A stretch of 64,000 nucleotides of DNA from Anaspis maculata (lineage: Eukaryota > Arthropoda > Insecta > Coleoptera > Scraptiidae): NCBI GenBank assembly GCA_949128115.1, contig OX421962.1, positions 55,407,787 to 55,471,786 of the forward strand, written 5' to 3'. Below are positions 44,638 through 55,470 of this stretch, piece after piece; positions within the stretch are counted from its first letter, which is position 1; the number at the start of each line of letters is the position of its first letter. Position numbers and translations under genes: made by a program. Below the pieces are notes generated by a model. The model did no database searches. It saw nothing but the letters and a program-made list of their open reading frames with translations, and had not been told where the DNA came from.

Positions 44638-45782
44638 AGTGCGGGCGCTAAGAGCCAAAATCGAGATGAACCTTGCAAATGTGATGAAAGCATGAAATTC
44701 GGTACACGTACTCAGAATGAGCCCCTCTTTCAGACAAGAGGTGGAGCCACGCCGAATTTTCACCGGAAGGGGGCTCGGGGGGCTCCTGAAAGTTGAAGGT
44801 GCTAGGACTCCCACTAAACGGCTTACCAGTTTGTTTTAATAATTGAAAAGGAAACTCATGAATATATTGTGGTGGAGTCAAAATTTTAATAGTGTATCTT
44901 CTTGAAGAGGGGCATTCCAAAGAGTGAGCTATTTTCAACACTAAGTTTAAACATAATTCTTCCAATGTTCTTAATCGAAACTACTGAATTCCTCCTAGCA
45001 AAACATACCCTGAACCGTTCTTTGGAAGTACCGCGTGCGATTGAACGTGGAGACTGGGGTAAATGGGTTCCTACATCCTTAGACTGAACCGACAAAATAC
45101 CCTGCATCGTGTATACACTCCGCGCATGCTGTGTAGGAACCTAATTGCTCCGGTCGAGAGTGGAGCGCAGCATCACGGAAGAAAAATTCTGATGGTGTTT
45201 CAGGACTTATCCCACGTTCAATCGCACGCGGTACTTCCAAAGAACGGTTCGGGGTATGTTTTGCTGGGAGGAATTCAATAGTTTCGATTCAGAACACTGA
45301 AGAAATTATGTTTGAAGTTGGTGTTTAAAATAGCTTACTCTTTGGAATGCCCCTCTTCAAGCAGATACACCATCAAAATTTTGACTCCACAAACGAATTC
45401 AGAGGATACGAATTTGTGGGAATCAGCGTGTTGCACATCTCCTTATTAATTCTTTGTAGGTGAAAATAAAATAAATCCAATTTGTGTGATCAGCCGAAGA
45501 ACTTTTTTTTTCATAATGAAAAATTCCCGGGACAAGGCGATAAACGTCGCCAATGTTTACAATATACTCATAAGTTTCCTTTTTGATTGATAAAACGAGC
45601 TGATAAGCGGTTTGTTGGGAGTTCTAGCACCTTCAACTTTCAGGAGCCCCTCGAGCCCCCTTCCGGTGGAAATTCGGCGTGGCTCCACCTCTTATCTGGA
45701 AGAAGTGCTCATTTTGAGTATGTGAACCGAATTTCATGCTTTCATCACCAGTTGCAAGGTTCATTCACCTAGTGCCCCCACT
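44638..45782. mobile_element. Long palindrome L with 5-bp duplication ATCTT (1,145 bp)
   Basis: The ends are AGTGCGGGCGCTA and TAGTGCCCCCACT. ATCTT flanks both sides (44633-44637 and 45783-45787). Symmetry is strong: AGCACCTTCAACTTTCAGG near 45625 mirrors the left, and CGGTACTTCCAAAGAACGG near 45226 mirrors CCGTTCTTTGGAAGTACCG near 45016. The right arm holds an unmatched ~155-bp segment (about 45393-45550). A 5-bp duplication and AGTG ends set it apart from the TA group. Confidence 0.85.
45393..45550. other. Unmatched insert in the right arm of palindrome L
   Basis: The arms pair up to TTTTGACTCCACA on one side and resume at ATACTCATAAGTTTCC on the other. The sequence between has no counterpart in the left arm. 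It is an insertion in one arm or a deletion in the other; no target duplication is obvious. Confidence 0.6.
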
Positions 45783-46012
45783 ATCTTGATCGAATCATTT
45801 CAGACGAAAACCATTTCTGGCTCTGAAGTCTATATAATCTCTCATTCAAGATATAAATGACATTCCTCAAACTTCTAGAACATGACATACAGAGTGAAAC
45901 ACTTTTTTCTCTCCTCAATTTTTTTCGTCACATTACTTATTTCGAATGATAATCCTACTCATTTCAATGGAGACCCCAGAGTTTTCAGCAAAACATATTG
46001 AAAATTTACATT

Positions 46013-47461
46013 TTTAATAATAATAATAAATGGTCTTTATTGAAGCAGCATTCGAGCAGGGCGAGATTCAGCTTAATAGGTAGGCCTTGGCTCACCAGCT
46101 GTTCTTCCATCTAACTCCGCTCAATACGAAGTAACGAAAGATTGTACATTCTACAAAATTAAAGTAAAGTGAATAAAACTGTACAAGTATGGAACATACA
46201 CAATTACATTATTTACATCACTGGCAGTTCATCAATGTTTGGGAAAGCTGTGTTTGAAAACTCTTCAAACCTAGGGTGGCATACTCAAATGACAAGCTGT
46301 TGAACATTTCATAGACCTGGTAAGTGAATGATCGTTTGAACAGTTCTTTGGAGTGGAGTGGAGGGGTGATGGATCCCCTAAATCTGGTGTTGACATTATG
46401 AACATCTGAATTAAAGATTATTCTGGAAAACAAATCCGGGGGCTCTTTAGTACGCAGAATTTTGAAGAACATGGTTACAGAGTGTAATTTTCTTCTGTTC
46501 TCCATACAGAGCCAACCAGCATCGGAGAGTTTGTGACTCACACGGTCGTATTTTCTTATTCCGTAAAGAAGTCTGATGCATGAGTTCTGCAGCTTTTGCA
46601 GACGGTATAGCTGTCATTTTGTCTCAGAAAAGGACCATATACGACGTCACAGTGATTGACCTGAGACAGCACCAAGGATTCACATAGCAGTTTTTTTACA
46701 TGGAAGCTCAAGAATGATCTATTTAGATAAATTGATTTGAGGTGAAAATAACCTCGCTGGAGGCATTTGGAGACGTGAGTGGTGAGCTTCAAGTCATTGT
46801 CGATGTGTAGCCCAAGGTTCTTAGCCTCGCATGCAAAGGATACAATTTCATCACCAATCACAATACCATTATGGCATTTCACCTTGTCCCGATCCACCTT
46901 TCTGCCAAACAGAAGTGCTACCGATTTTTTAGGGTTGAGCTGCAGTGCTTTTGAGAGATGTCTTTCAAGTTTGCAAGATCAAAGTTCAGTGCCGCTAAAG
47001 CCTGTTGAGATTCGTCTGTCGAGAATGAAATGCGTACCTGAGTGTCATCAGCATAAGAATGTTGGCAGCCGGAGAGGAAGGCAGAGGTAAAATTTGATAT
47101 GTAGATTATAAACAGTAGCGGCCCCAAAATGGATCCTTGTGGTACACCTCTCAAAATTTTAAGAGGAGAGGAGACACGGCCGTTGTAAGTAACACTCTGA
47201 GTTCTGCCCGTTAGATAATCGAATAGGAGGTTGATGGAAAACGTCGACAAACCCGTATAATGCAGAATAGATTTCAGGATCTGGTGGTTGATGGTGTCGA
47301 ATGCTTTGGAATAATCCAGCAGAACAAGAATAGTGAGGAGATCCTTGTCTGAAGCTCTCAAGATGTTTCTGAGAGAGATGTCATTTCTGCAATAACTGCA
47401 ACTATACCGGCCAACTGTGGCAAAATATAATTCATCCTGAATAAAAAGTCGGAGTGATTGT
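46013..47461 (-). mobile_element. 5'-truncated non-LTR retrotransposon (LINE), decayed
   Basis: On the minus strand the 3' end reads CAATAAAGACC then (ATT)n, at about 46016-46045 in plus coordinates. The 5' end breaks off inside the reverse transcriptase region. It sits within a palindromic element. The RT motifs are of the type seen in CR1/L2/Jockey-like clades; I cannot choose among them. Confidence 0.88.
46218..47461 (-). pseudogene. LINE reverse transcriptase, C-terminal part, frameshifted
   Basis: Three open pieces in three frames lie in order: 47461-46918, 46897-46556 (open further upstream) and 46541-46218. They make one ORF broken at least twice. The first has LLDYSKAFDTINHQ, GVPQGSILGPLLF and the catalytic SYADDTQ. 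The second opens with LQLNPKKS and carries NLGLHIDNDL and the QVNHCDVVYGPF thumb region. The third is the usual C-terminal tail (RFRGSITPPLHSKELFKRSF, YEMFNSL). Domain order is as in LINE ORF2 after the endonuclease, which is missing. Confidence 0.9.
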
Positions 47462-47599
47462 AGAAATGTAAATTTTTTAGGTATATAGCTTGCGGAAAAC
47501 TCTGAGCTTTCCAGTGAACCAGATAAGATTATTATCTGAAATAATTTTGTACCCAGAAAAATTCTAAAACAAATAAAGCAAGTATGTTTCACCCTGTAT

Positions 47600-49875
47600 G
47601 TTGTGTTTTAGCCAAAGTTTTAGCAGTTTGAGGATCGTGAATGAGAGATTACAGGCTTGTAACAGAGAGCAATTGACTTGTTGAACAGATGGGAATGCGC
47701 TACTAAACAGCAAAAGATCTTCCGAGACGAGAACTACTTTCTTGAAGCAAGAGGTAGGAAAGTACGTAGTGGAATTTTGTTGGTTTCCCTGTATAAATAA
47801 ATCGACCGAATTTGGTGCGCATCAGCGCCTGCAGGTTTAAAATGGACAAGTTCTTGTTTCATCCAATACTTGTTGTTTGAGTGAGGGCTGAGGGATGAGT
47901 CGTTTTTGACCATAATTAGATTGCTGATCGGCTGGTCTCAAATCAAATAAGTTTTTGAAGGTGTAAAATTTCATAGATGGCATTTTATTTGTTGCTTCAA
48001 ATTTGTCGGGTGTAATGCCACGAGTGCAATGAAAATCACCGATAATTCTGAAAAATGCGTGTTGCCTGAAAACTGCATTCGTTTGTTTTCTCTGTTGTTC
48101 GAAAGTCGAAAGAGCCCGACCCCTCAGGGGGAGGGCTCTTCTTGGTCCAATGGGTCAGGATCAAGGAACGGATAGAAAGATACCTACCATCAAAATCAAG
48201 TGGAACTTGTACAGATCCCATTTTACCAAGAAATCGTAGAAAATCTCTAGCGATTTGACGATTTGACAACGAAAACGCGGAGGTCAGAAAAACGACCTAC
48301 CCATACGATTTCATAGGTCCTCCGTTTCCATCATGCACCATCAGTAGAATAATATCTTCGAAATAACAATGACGCTCCCCGAATTGCATCAATACCATGT
48401 ATTGTTGAAAATAATGAACGCATGCGAATTGAAAGTACCTAACCTATACATACCACATGTGAGGAACTTAATGAGGGGTAACATGCACAGGCCGTTAGGC
48501 AAGGATACCCTCCTAACTTCTAGCCAATCAGTCCTGGAGACCCGCCCTTGACTTCCCGAGGGTGCTCAAGCACACATTATGACTATGAATCGAATTGTGC
48601 TGTACCTACGCTAGGCTGCGTCCTTTTGGAAGGATCAATAGAACGGGCATTAAAAATCATTCCCATTTCGAAATTCTCACGTATCACTCCAAAGTAACGT
48701 TCGTTAGCAACCGAACGGTAGGCAAGTCACGTTTCATTCCAGCCACAATTTGAATTGTTAACATATCGGATGTGCCATCGTCATGATGAAAGCCTGAAAA
48801 TTGTTCATCTACTGCTAAAATTTTAAACTGATGCTCTGGGTGCACAATTGGTTCAAATATCACGTCGTCATATATGTCTAAATATTATTTTAATAGCTAA
48901 TTTCCTCCACAAAGATCTATGATGTGCTGACTCACCTGTCATAACGAATGTTTGGATCTGCCGGTTTTGTTCCTAATTAGCCCTTATTGTCGCGTTACAC
49001 TGTTGTTGGGCGACTCCGGATTTTACAATGCTTAAAATAAACAAAATCCGGCGTGCTTAGTAGGAGCAATCAAAAATAATTACCTACCTATCCGTAATCA
49101 TCGAGCTGGACCTCTGTATATCTTATAAAAGTAATAACAATAATATATGAGATGAAAAGGCACCTTAAAAAACCATATTCCAATAAAGTAATTGGAATAA
49201 TGAAAGCGACTGACAGGCGAATGAAGAGTAATAGATGGTATCGTTCATAAGCCGTTCAACAATACACCACACCAAAATGCGATGCTGATGGGTAATAGAT
49301 AATTCGAAGTACAATTCGAACCTTCCCTTTGGTTGTTTATTCTGGTGCTTTTAGCAGTGTAGTATCAAAACATTTGAATGAGTGGCGTCTTCGTCCACTT
49401 GAGACAGGATGGCTTGTCATTATATTGTTATATTCAGACAATAGCCTTCGTTGAGTGTTTTCAAGGAAATATGATATTATCTGTTTTCTCGAGGTTCAAA
49501 TTTTGCTACCGTTGTATCGACTTGGACAGTTTAATATACTAGCCTACCTACGATGGAATCCTTATCACGGTATAGGTAGATAGATATGAAAGCTGTCGAA
49601 ATTTTAGAATGTTTAAATTATATGCTATACTTATGTATAATAAAATTGATTATTACTCTACCTACTTACGTATTACATAATAGTCATCCAGACAAGTGAC
49701 GCAGGGTTTCACCAGGATTTGCGAAAGATTTCAAGAGGTGATTTTTTATGGCTGGTATTCGAGATTTTAACTACTGGTGGAGGCGCTGGGAAACGTGAAC
49801 AAAATGTGCGGAATATATCTAATCATAAGTAGTTGCTGAAGAGCCTGAATTAGGGGTTGCTAGGTGATTGTGAGT
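47600..49875. other. Unassigned DNA
   Basis: No supported gene or repeat. Short frames (48036-48269 minus, 48369-48551 plus) are not recognised. Confidence 0.5.
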
Positions 49876-49879
49876 CGCA

Positions 49880-50226
49880 ACTTGACTTAGGAATAAGAAT
49901 AAGATTAAGAAAGATTCATTTCCAACAGGCAAAAGTGTCCAGTCACAGGACAATACGATAATAAATCAAATAACAGAAGAAGATCAGTAGTCGTAATTTA
50001 AAATACTGGTCTGTAGAACATCAAAGGAATTATAGAAAATATCACAGTCTGTCGAATGCCTGTTATAATTGCTGCACACAGTGTATATGGAACTCCTGAT
50101 GATCAAAGCATTGCTGTTAGGAGTGTCGCAGTAAAAAGCAGAATGGTGTCTCGCATCTAATCGAGGCACCAAAATGTTGAGTCGCTCAAGCAGCTCTGGG
50201 CTCTGGGCAGTCGACAGAATTATGTA
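49880..50226 (-). pseudogene. LINE ORF2 C-terminal tail fragment
   Basis: The minus-strand frame from about 50218 to 49984 reads LLERLNILVPRLDARHHSAF, then YCDTPNSNALIIRSSIYTVC and SNYNRHSTDCDIFYNS. The pattern 'LNFxVPRxxxRxxxxFYxxxxRTNxxxxSPxxxxCxxxN...DIFxxS' closes the ORF2 of many CR1/Jockey-like LINEs. A simple-sequence tail (CTTAATCTTATTC) follows the stop. The 5' side is cut by a TTAA-type MITE at 50231. It is too short to name the family. Confidence 0.65.
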
Positions 50227-50230
50227 TTAG

Positions 50231-50394
50231 GGACGGAGTCAAATTGGTAAAATGAGGAGTTGCGGAATCAATCCGTCTGAGTTTATTCTTAGACAGAAAT
50301 CTATCATTCAGGTCTTTTTGGAGAGCTACAAGGATGTACTTTGGTTTGAGCCTATAGATATTTTAAAAATCATTTTACCAATTCGACTCCGTCC
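50231..50394. mobile_element. TTAA-type foldback MITE, shortened copy (164 bp)
   Basis: It reads GGACGGAGTCAAATTGG ... CCAATTCGACTCCGTCC, flanked by TTAG and TTCA, degraded from TTAA. It lacks most of the central part present at 25459-25758 and 52753-53077. Confidence 0.75.
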
Positions 50395-50508
50395 TTCAGG
50401 CTTTATGCGCAGGGTAGCAATATTTTTCTCTCAAAAATAAAGGTGAAGAGATATAGAAATTTTAATGGGATCCCATCAAATGTTTGTCCACCTTGTTTCC
50501 ATTTGGAT

Positions 50509-50870
50509 TACCTCACATTTTTTCAAGAGCCCAATAGCCCTAAAACACTAAAAAAGTTTCTGAAGGGTTACTGGGTCATTTTTTGACAAACAAAAAAATT
50601 ATCAACTGTTTTAAAATTTTGAGAGACGTAGAAAATTTAGTACAGAGCCGTTTTCTTTTAAAAAGTTGTCAACAAAAAGGAAAAAAAAAATTTCACATTT
50701 TTGAAAAAACGCTCTGTACTTAATTTTGTAATACACTCAGTACACTGTATAAGAAAAATTGAGCTTTTATCTCCATTTTTGAGGGAAAAATTCTCTAGAT
50801 AGTTCTTACCTACTGAGAATAAAGCCTCAAATTATACAAAAATCTGACGCTCAACACTGTGTGTCTTTTT
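50509..50870. repeat. Repeat S, uninterrupted copy
   Basis: This segment (GATTACCTCAC..., AGCCCAATAGCC, CATTTTTTGACAAAC, a 74-bp mini palindrome, then TAATACACTCAGTACAC and AGCCTCAA) recurs at 51908-52120 plus 56748-56870. There it is split by two palindromic elements, so this copy is the empty site. Confidence 0.8.
50643..50716. mobile_element. Mini palindrome CAGAGCCGTTTTC...AAAACGCTCTG (74 bp)
   Basis: Inverted ends of about 12 bp lie between TA (50641-50642, 50717-50718). It lies within repeat S and recurs at 52047-52118. Confidence 0.7.
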
Positions 50871-51135
50871 TCCAGCGAGATTATTTTGTGTCGGATCAAC
50901 AACAAATTCGACTTGCGATATGCCGTTTCAAAGCCCATAAAAAACTGTATTTAAACCAGTTGAAAGTATTGCCCTATCTGTCATCTGTCAAGTAATGAAA
51001 AATGTCAAAGCTCAGAACCATTAAATTATTCTAAATCTATCCGATGGATTGGGACCAAATTTGGCAGGAAGCAGCACAACAAAAGAGTCAAATTAAGTCT
51101 GCATTTGCAATTTCTTACTATTGTCGGTGGGGGGG
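50870..51135 (+). repeat. Dispersed repeat family R, partial copy
   Basis: It matches 31075-31285: GTATTGCCCTATCTGTCATC, CTATCCGATGGATTGGGACC, TGGCAGGAAGCAGCACAAC, AAGTCTGCATTTGCA. It ends at a G-run near 51128-51140. Confidence 0.65.
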
Positions 51136-51139
51136 GGGG

Positions 51140-51905
51140 GCAAGATCCTCAGGGCGCGATTGGAAGGAAAAGAGCAAAATGTAAAAAAAAATAAACATGG
51201 AAAGAGGAAGAACGAAAGAAAAGAGTGAAGAAAAACAATTGCAAGCGAAGCTTCTAAACTTCATATATTTATATGTGGTCGAAAAACATAATCAATGATA
51301 CCGAAAGCGGTGTCTGAAAGAAGAGTTTTGTTGAACCGTTTTTCAGCCAATAGAAACAATTCATCGTCAGTACAGAGGGTAGGCGAACGTCAGTCGCAGA
51401 ATATCACTTATCAAACATTTATATTTTCAGCAGTTAGAACTTCCAATTCCTGCGCAATTATTTGGGTGAAGTAGATAACATAATTATAATTATCATAGTT
51501 ATAACTCGTTTAATATGACGTGCTGTCACACTCTTTCCTTTAGATCACTCCTCGTCCTCGCAAGCTCGTCCTGTCCCAAAACTAGTTGTGTGACAATACT
51601 ACCTCTAATGAAACTTGCGGATACTTAATAATATTCTATGAAAGTTTTTTGTTTGCTGTTGTGTTATTAAAATATTTGGACCATCCAATATTATGGTATT
51701 TACTTACATCTATGGACAATCAACTTTCGACTTTTTCATCTGACCCAAGTAGGTATAGCTTAAGAAAGGGGTCCAGTTTGTTGTTGGCTCACCTAAATTC
51801 TGAAAAAATCCGGCTGCGACGCATTTCCCGGGGGACTGCGCTTTAAGGGCTTCAGGGGCGCAATTTTCATGTTTTGCCTTAGGCGCAATTTACCCTAGGT
51901 ACGTC
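51140..51905. other. Mostly unassigned; repeat T copy and a lone hAT-like end
   Basis: Repeat T is annotated separately. CTAGGTACGTCACTG (about 51895-51909) looks like the right end of a hAT-type MITE followed by GGATTACC. Repeat S has GGATTACC at the matching place (about 50507), so a MITE may have inserted there with its left end lost. Confidence 0.35.
51499..51640. repeat. Inverted-repeat element T, copy 2
   Basis: It shares AACTCGTTTAATATGACG...TCACACTCTTTCCTTT...GTGTGACAA...AATGAAACTTGCG with 42198-42331. The ends are more worn than in copy 1. Confidence 0.5.
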
Positions 51906-51907
51906 AC

Positions 51908-52120
51908 TGGGATTACCCCACTTTCTTTTAGAAGCCCAATAGCCTCAAAACACTAGAAAAGTTTCTAGAGGATTGCTGGGACATTTTTTGACAAACAAAA
52001 ACTCATCAACTGTTCTATTATTTTGAGAGATGTAGAAAATTAAATACAGAGCCGTTTTTCAAAAAAAATTGTCAACAGAAAAGAAATAGAAAATTTCACA
52101 TAATTGAAAAACGCTCTGTA
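51908..52120. repeat. Repeat S, second copy (left part)
   Basis: It matches 50509-50716, including the mini palindrome, then breaks off at TA where palindrome I begins. The right part of the same copy resumes at 56748. Confidence 0.8.
52047..52118. mobile_element. Mini palindrome, second copy (72 bp)
   Basis: CAGAGCCGTTTTTC...GAAAAACGCTCTG lies between TA pairs, next to palindrome I. Confidence 0.7.
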
Positions 52121-52752
52121 TACAGAGTGTCCCGAAATTAATGCAACAAAATTCACAGGGAGGTAGGCAATTGGAAAATAAGAGGACTTCCTCAATAAAA
52201 ATACTCTCGCAAACGTAATAACAGAGATACAGGCCTTCAAAGTTGGTTTTTTAAAACAGTTTTTTCTGCATAACTTCTGAACCGTTGAGCCGATTTTATT
52301 CAAACTTGAACCAAAGTTTACTGAATTAGGTCTCTATCGAACAATAATAACGCGTTTCATCAAACATTTTTAGGGGCAAAGATAATACGGGGTACCTTCC
52401 CCCTTTTCCCCCTATTTTTCACCCCCTGGAATATTTTCAGAAATTTTTGCAATTTTTGAATTCTACGTTCAATTTGGAGGAAAAAGTCACTCTTGCAAAA
52501 TTTTGATTGAAGGCTTCATTTTCGAGATATTTGGGTTTGAAACTTTGGAGAACATCTCAAAATCGCCACTTTTCAGGGCCCAAATTTTTTTCTGAAAAAA
52601 TTGTAGTTTATTAACTTGAAACACCTAGGAAGCTTACTTCAGTTGAGGAATCTTAAGTTTTCTTGAATTTTAATTTTTAAGGCCTTGAAAGTGGTGTTTT
52701 CGAGATGTTCTCCGAAGTTTCAAACCCAAATATCTTGAAAATGAAGCCTTAA

Positions 52753-53077
52753 GGACGGAGTCATATTGGTGAAATAAGCGTTGCTAAATCAATCCGTCTG
52801 GGTTTACTCCTTGACGGATTCTTACCATTTTGGTCTCTTTAGAAAGCTACAAGGATGTACTTTGGTTTGAGCCTATTGGCATTTCCGAAATCAAAAAAAA
52901 AACAATTGAATTTTGACATTTGAACAAATTATTTTTGGATTTTGGAAATGCCAATGAGCTCAAACCAAAGTACATCCTTGTAGCTTTCGAAAGAGACCAA
53001 AATGGTGAAAATCCGTCAAGGAATAAACCCAGACGGATTGATTTCGCAACGCTTATTTTACCAATTGAACTCCGACC
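52753..53077. mobile_element. TTAA-flanked foldback MITE, copy in palindrome I (325 bp)
   Basis: GGACGGAGTCATATTGG ... CCAATTGAACTCCGACC lies between TTAA at 52749-52752 and 53078-53081. The uninterrupted arm reads GCCTTCAATCAAAA elsewhere in the same palindrome, so the empty site is close to GCC-TTAA-TCAAAA. Its right part is included in the 212-bp duplication around the LINE. Confidence 0.85.
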
Positions 53078-53115
53078 TTAATCAAAATTTTGCAAGAGTA
53101 ACTTTTTTCTCTAAA
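52904..53115. repeat. 212-bp direct repeat, left copy (LINE target duplication)
   Basis: It is the same sequence as 54776-54987, from AATTGAATTTTGACATTTG to TTTTTTCTCTAAA, with no difference that I noticed. It covers the right part of the TTAA MITE and 34 bp of the palindrome arm. Confidence 0.85.
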
Positions 53116-54775
53116 TAAATTAATTAATAAATTAAATAAGTGTTTATTGTTTTTTTTGATACAGCATATCATAAAACAAGTTACTGGCAAGAGTAGCACA
53201 AGACAAATTAAGAAAGAAAACAACATCCATTAGCTCATCAAAAATAAGTAAATAAATATAAGTAAATATATAAATCAACAGTAATAATCAAGTGTTTACA
53301 TAACAAAAAAGACAAATTTAATAGTTACAGAGTATAACTCAGCACGTTACAAATCATAGATCAATTCACAATCACAATATACGTGTTATTCTTCCACAAT
53401 GAAGGACCTTAGCCGCAGGGAGTTCTGGAGAAAAATGAAAATTTCTTTTGAGCTTTCAACAGATAGGTTTTGAAGAAGGTTGTGAGGGTCGGTAGGGTTC
53501 AAAAGCAAAGGTGGGCGAAAACATTTGTACATTGGACATTGAAGCAGAATATGCTCGAGATTCTCAAGTTTACGCTGGTTACAAAGACTACAGTGCACCT
53601 GACAGTTGATTTTGGTTGTGACATGATTAACAGAAATAGATAGAGTAGCCACGTTGCAGGTTCGCAATTGTATCATACACCTTTTTACATTCAAGTTCGT
53701 GGTATTGAATAAGTATTCGTTTGAGTTTTTCACCACTGGGTTTTCACTTATTATAAATTTGTAATCGGGTGCATAAGTACTGAGCAAAATCCGATTCCAG
53801 TCATCCATTTTACCCCTGTGTGAAATTTTGTCGATAATATAGTTAACATCCCTTTCAGACCATGACGTATTTAATTCAAAATCAAATTCGCTGAGTGCAC
53901 CTTTTAATTGGGAGTACCAGTTGTATTGTATCATGTTATTTGGGAAGGAGTCTAAAGCTTGAAGTCTCATGAGTGCAATTTTTACAAACCGGTCGTTGCC
54001 CAATTTCGTGATTGAGAGAAAGAGGTTTAACGCTCTTTTTATTATCACACTAGAAACTTTGCACATATTGAGCTCCGTCCTTATGATGTATCCAGGAGTT
54101 GATCTTTGCAGGTAAAGTACATTTTTCAGCGTTTTATCTTGAACAGTTTCAACGTTTTTTAAGTACCTTAAACCCCAAATCTCTGCATTGTACAAAAAAG
54201 TCGGAAGGGTCACTGAGCTATATAGGCTTAGAATAGAGTGCATGTCGTTCATCTTTGAGCTGTTCACGAGTTTACTCAGTGTCGCTGAGCATACCCTTGC
54301 TTTGCGTTTTCGGTCTTCTAATGCCCTACAAAACAGTCCATTATAAAAAAAGATAGTGCCCAAATAGTTGTAAGAATCGACTGTCTGAATGCGGTTGTCT
54401 TTATAGTAGTACTGATTGTCCTGCCTAATATTTTTGCCCTTTCTGAAAATAACCAGTTTTGTCTTTTCGATGTTTACGTCTAGATTGAGGTCCTCACAAA
54501 ATCCCTCTAAAATCTTCAAATCTTTTTGTATTTGGATTGGTGAATCGGCCAGTATAACCAAATCGTCCGCATATAGCAATATCTTTACGTCCAACAGTCC
54601 ATTCAGTGATACACCTCTAGCTCCTCTTGAAGAAAAATACTCTTCAATGTGGCCTATGTAGATCGAAAACAAAAGTGGGCTTGGAATATCCCCCGCAAGA
54701 CTCCTTTGGTTATTTTTACATACTTTAATTGACTTTGATCATTGCCCATTCGAATTGCTGCTTGTTCTGCTGCTG
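53116..54775 (-). mobile_element. 5'-truncated LINE (1,660 bp) in palindrome I
   Basis: It lies exactly between the two 212-bp direct repeats. The 3' end, on the minus strand, has CAATAAACAC and then an ATTTAATTTATTAATTAATT tail rather than poly-A. The 5' end is cut within the RT domain. It must be younger than palindrome I and the TTAA MITE, because both are part of its duplicated target. Confidence 0.9.
53386..54775 (-). pseudogene. LINE reverse transcriptase, C-terminal half (one frameshift)
   Basis: A 428-codon frame runs from 54672 to 53386 and extends upstream in two frames to the 5' truncation. AAIRMGNDQSQLKYVKITKG in one frame is followed by GDIPSPLLFSIYI in another. A 1-base loss in the C-run at 54690-54694 explains the switch. 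Motif C is LLYADDLVILAD (residues 32-43 of the frame), then LDVNIEKTKLVIF and YLG. The C-terminal part has FLYNAEIWG and a Cys-His motif CSLCNQRKLENLEHILLQC. Endonuclease and fingers are missing. The clade is not certain. Confidence 0.9.
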
Positions 54776-54987
54776 AATTGAATTTTGACATTTGAACAAA
54801 TTATTTTTGGATTTTGGAAATGCCAATGAGCTCAAACCAAAGTACATCCTTGTAGCTTTCGAAAGAGACCAAAATGGTGAAAATCCGTCAAGGAATAAAC
54901 CCAGACGGATTGATTTCGCAACGCTTATTTTACCAATTGAACTCCGACCTTAATCAAAATTTTGCAAGAGTAACTTTTTTCTCTAAA
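54776..54987. repeat. 212-bp direct repeat, right copy
   Basis: The partner of 52904-53115. After it the palindrome arm resumes (TTGAACGTAGAATTC), so the LINE entered the arm at CTCTAAA/TTGAACG. Confidence 0.85.
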
Positions 54988-55118
54988 TTGAACGTAGAAT
55001 TCAAAAATTGCAACAATTTTCAAAAATATTCAAGGGTGTGAAAAATAGGGGAAAAAGGGGGAGGGTACCCCCTATTATCTTCGCCCCTGAAAATGTTTGA
55101 TGAAATGCGTTATCATTG

Positions 55119-55244
55119 GGCCGTGTGAATAAAAAAGAGCTTTTGCTTCCACTTTGATTTTCTAGGAGTTGCTAAGCAAATTCTCCTTAGCAACTCCTAG
55201 CTGAAGCTAGTGAAAAGCAAAAGCTACTTTTTATTGACACGGCC
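55119..55244. mobile_element. 126-bp MITE, GGCCGTGT ends
   Basis: GGCCGTGTGAATAAAAAAGAG and its mirror CTTTTTATTGACACGGCC enclose a second hairpin (CTAGGAGTTGCTAAG / CTTAGCAACTCCTAG). CATTG and CATGG flank it (5 bp, one mismatch). The matching left arm of palindrome I lacks it (CGAACAATAATAACGCG), giving an empty site. Confidence 0.85.
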
Positions 55245-55470
55245 CATGGTTCGATATAGATCTATTTTAGTAAACTTTAGTTCAAATTTGAATAAAATCG
55301 GCTTACCGGTTCAGAAGTAATGAAAAAAAAACTGTTTTGAAAAACCAATTTTGAAGGCCTGTATCTCCGTTAATACGTTTGCGAGAGTATTTTCAATGAG
55401 GAAGTCTCCTTATTTTTCAATCGTCAACCTCCCTGAAAATTTTGTTGCATTAATTTCGGGACACCCTGTA

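Larger units (their letters stand above)
45890..47596. mobile_element. Palindromic TA-flanked element with a LINE in its centre
   Basis: The left end CAGAGTGAAAC and right end GTTTCACCCTG lie between TA (45888-45889, 47597-47598). The arms pair through AGAGTTTTC...AAAATTTACATTT on the left and AAATGTAAATTTT...GAAAACTCTGAG on the right. The LINE at 46013-47461 separates them near the centre. Confidence 0.75.
52123..55468. mobile_element. Palindromic TA-flanked element I, with three insertions (3,346 bp)
   Basis: The ends are CAGAGTGTCCCGAAATTAA and TTAATTTCGGGACACCCTG. The arms mirror through AACAGAGATACAGGCCTTC, AACCGTTGAGCCGATTTTA and CAAAATTTTGATTGAAGGC, the same blocks as in element B. 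It has taken in a TTAA MITE (52753-53077), a LINE with a 212-bp flanking duplication (53116-54775), and a GGCCGTGT MITE (55119-55244). Without these it would be near 1.3 kb. Confidence 0.88.

Noticed and set aside
46779..47090. 103-codon plus-strand frame
   Set aside because: Shadow of the LINE reverse transcriptase on the minus strand.
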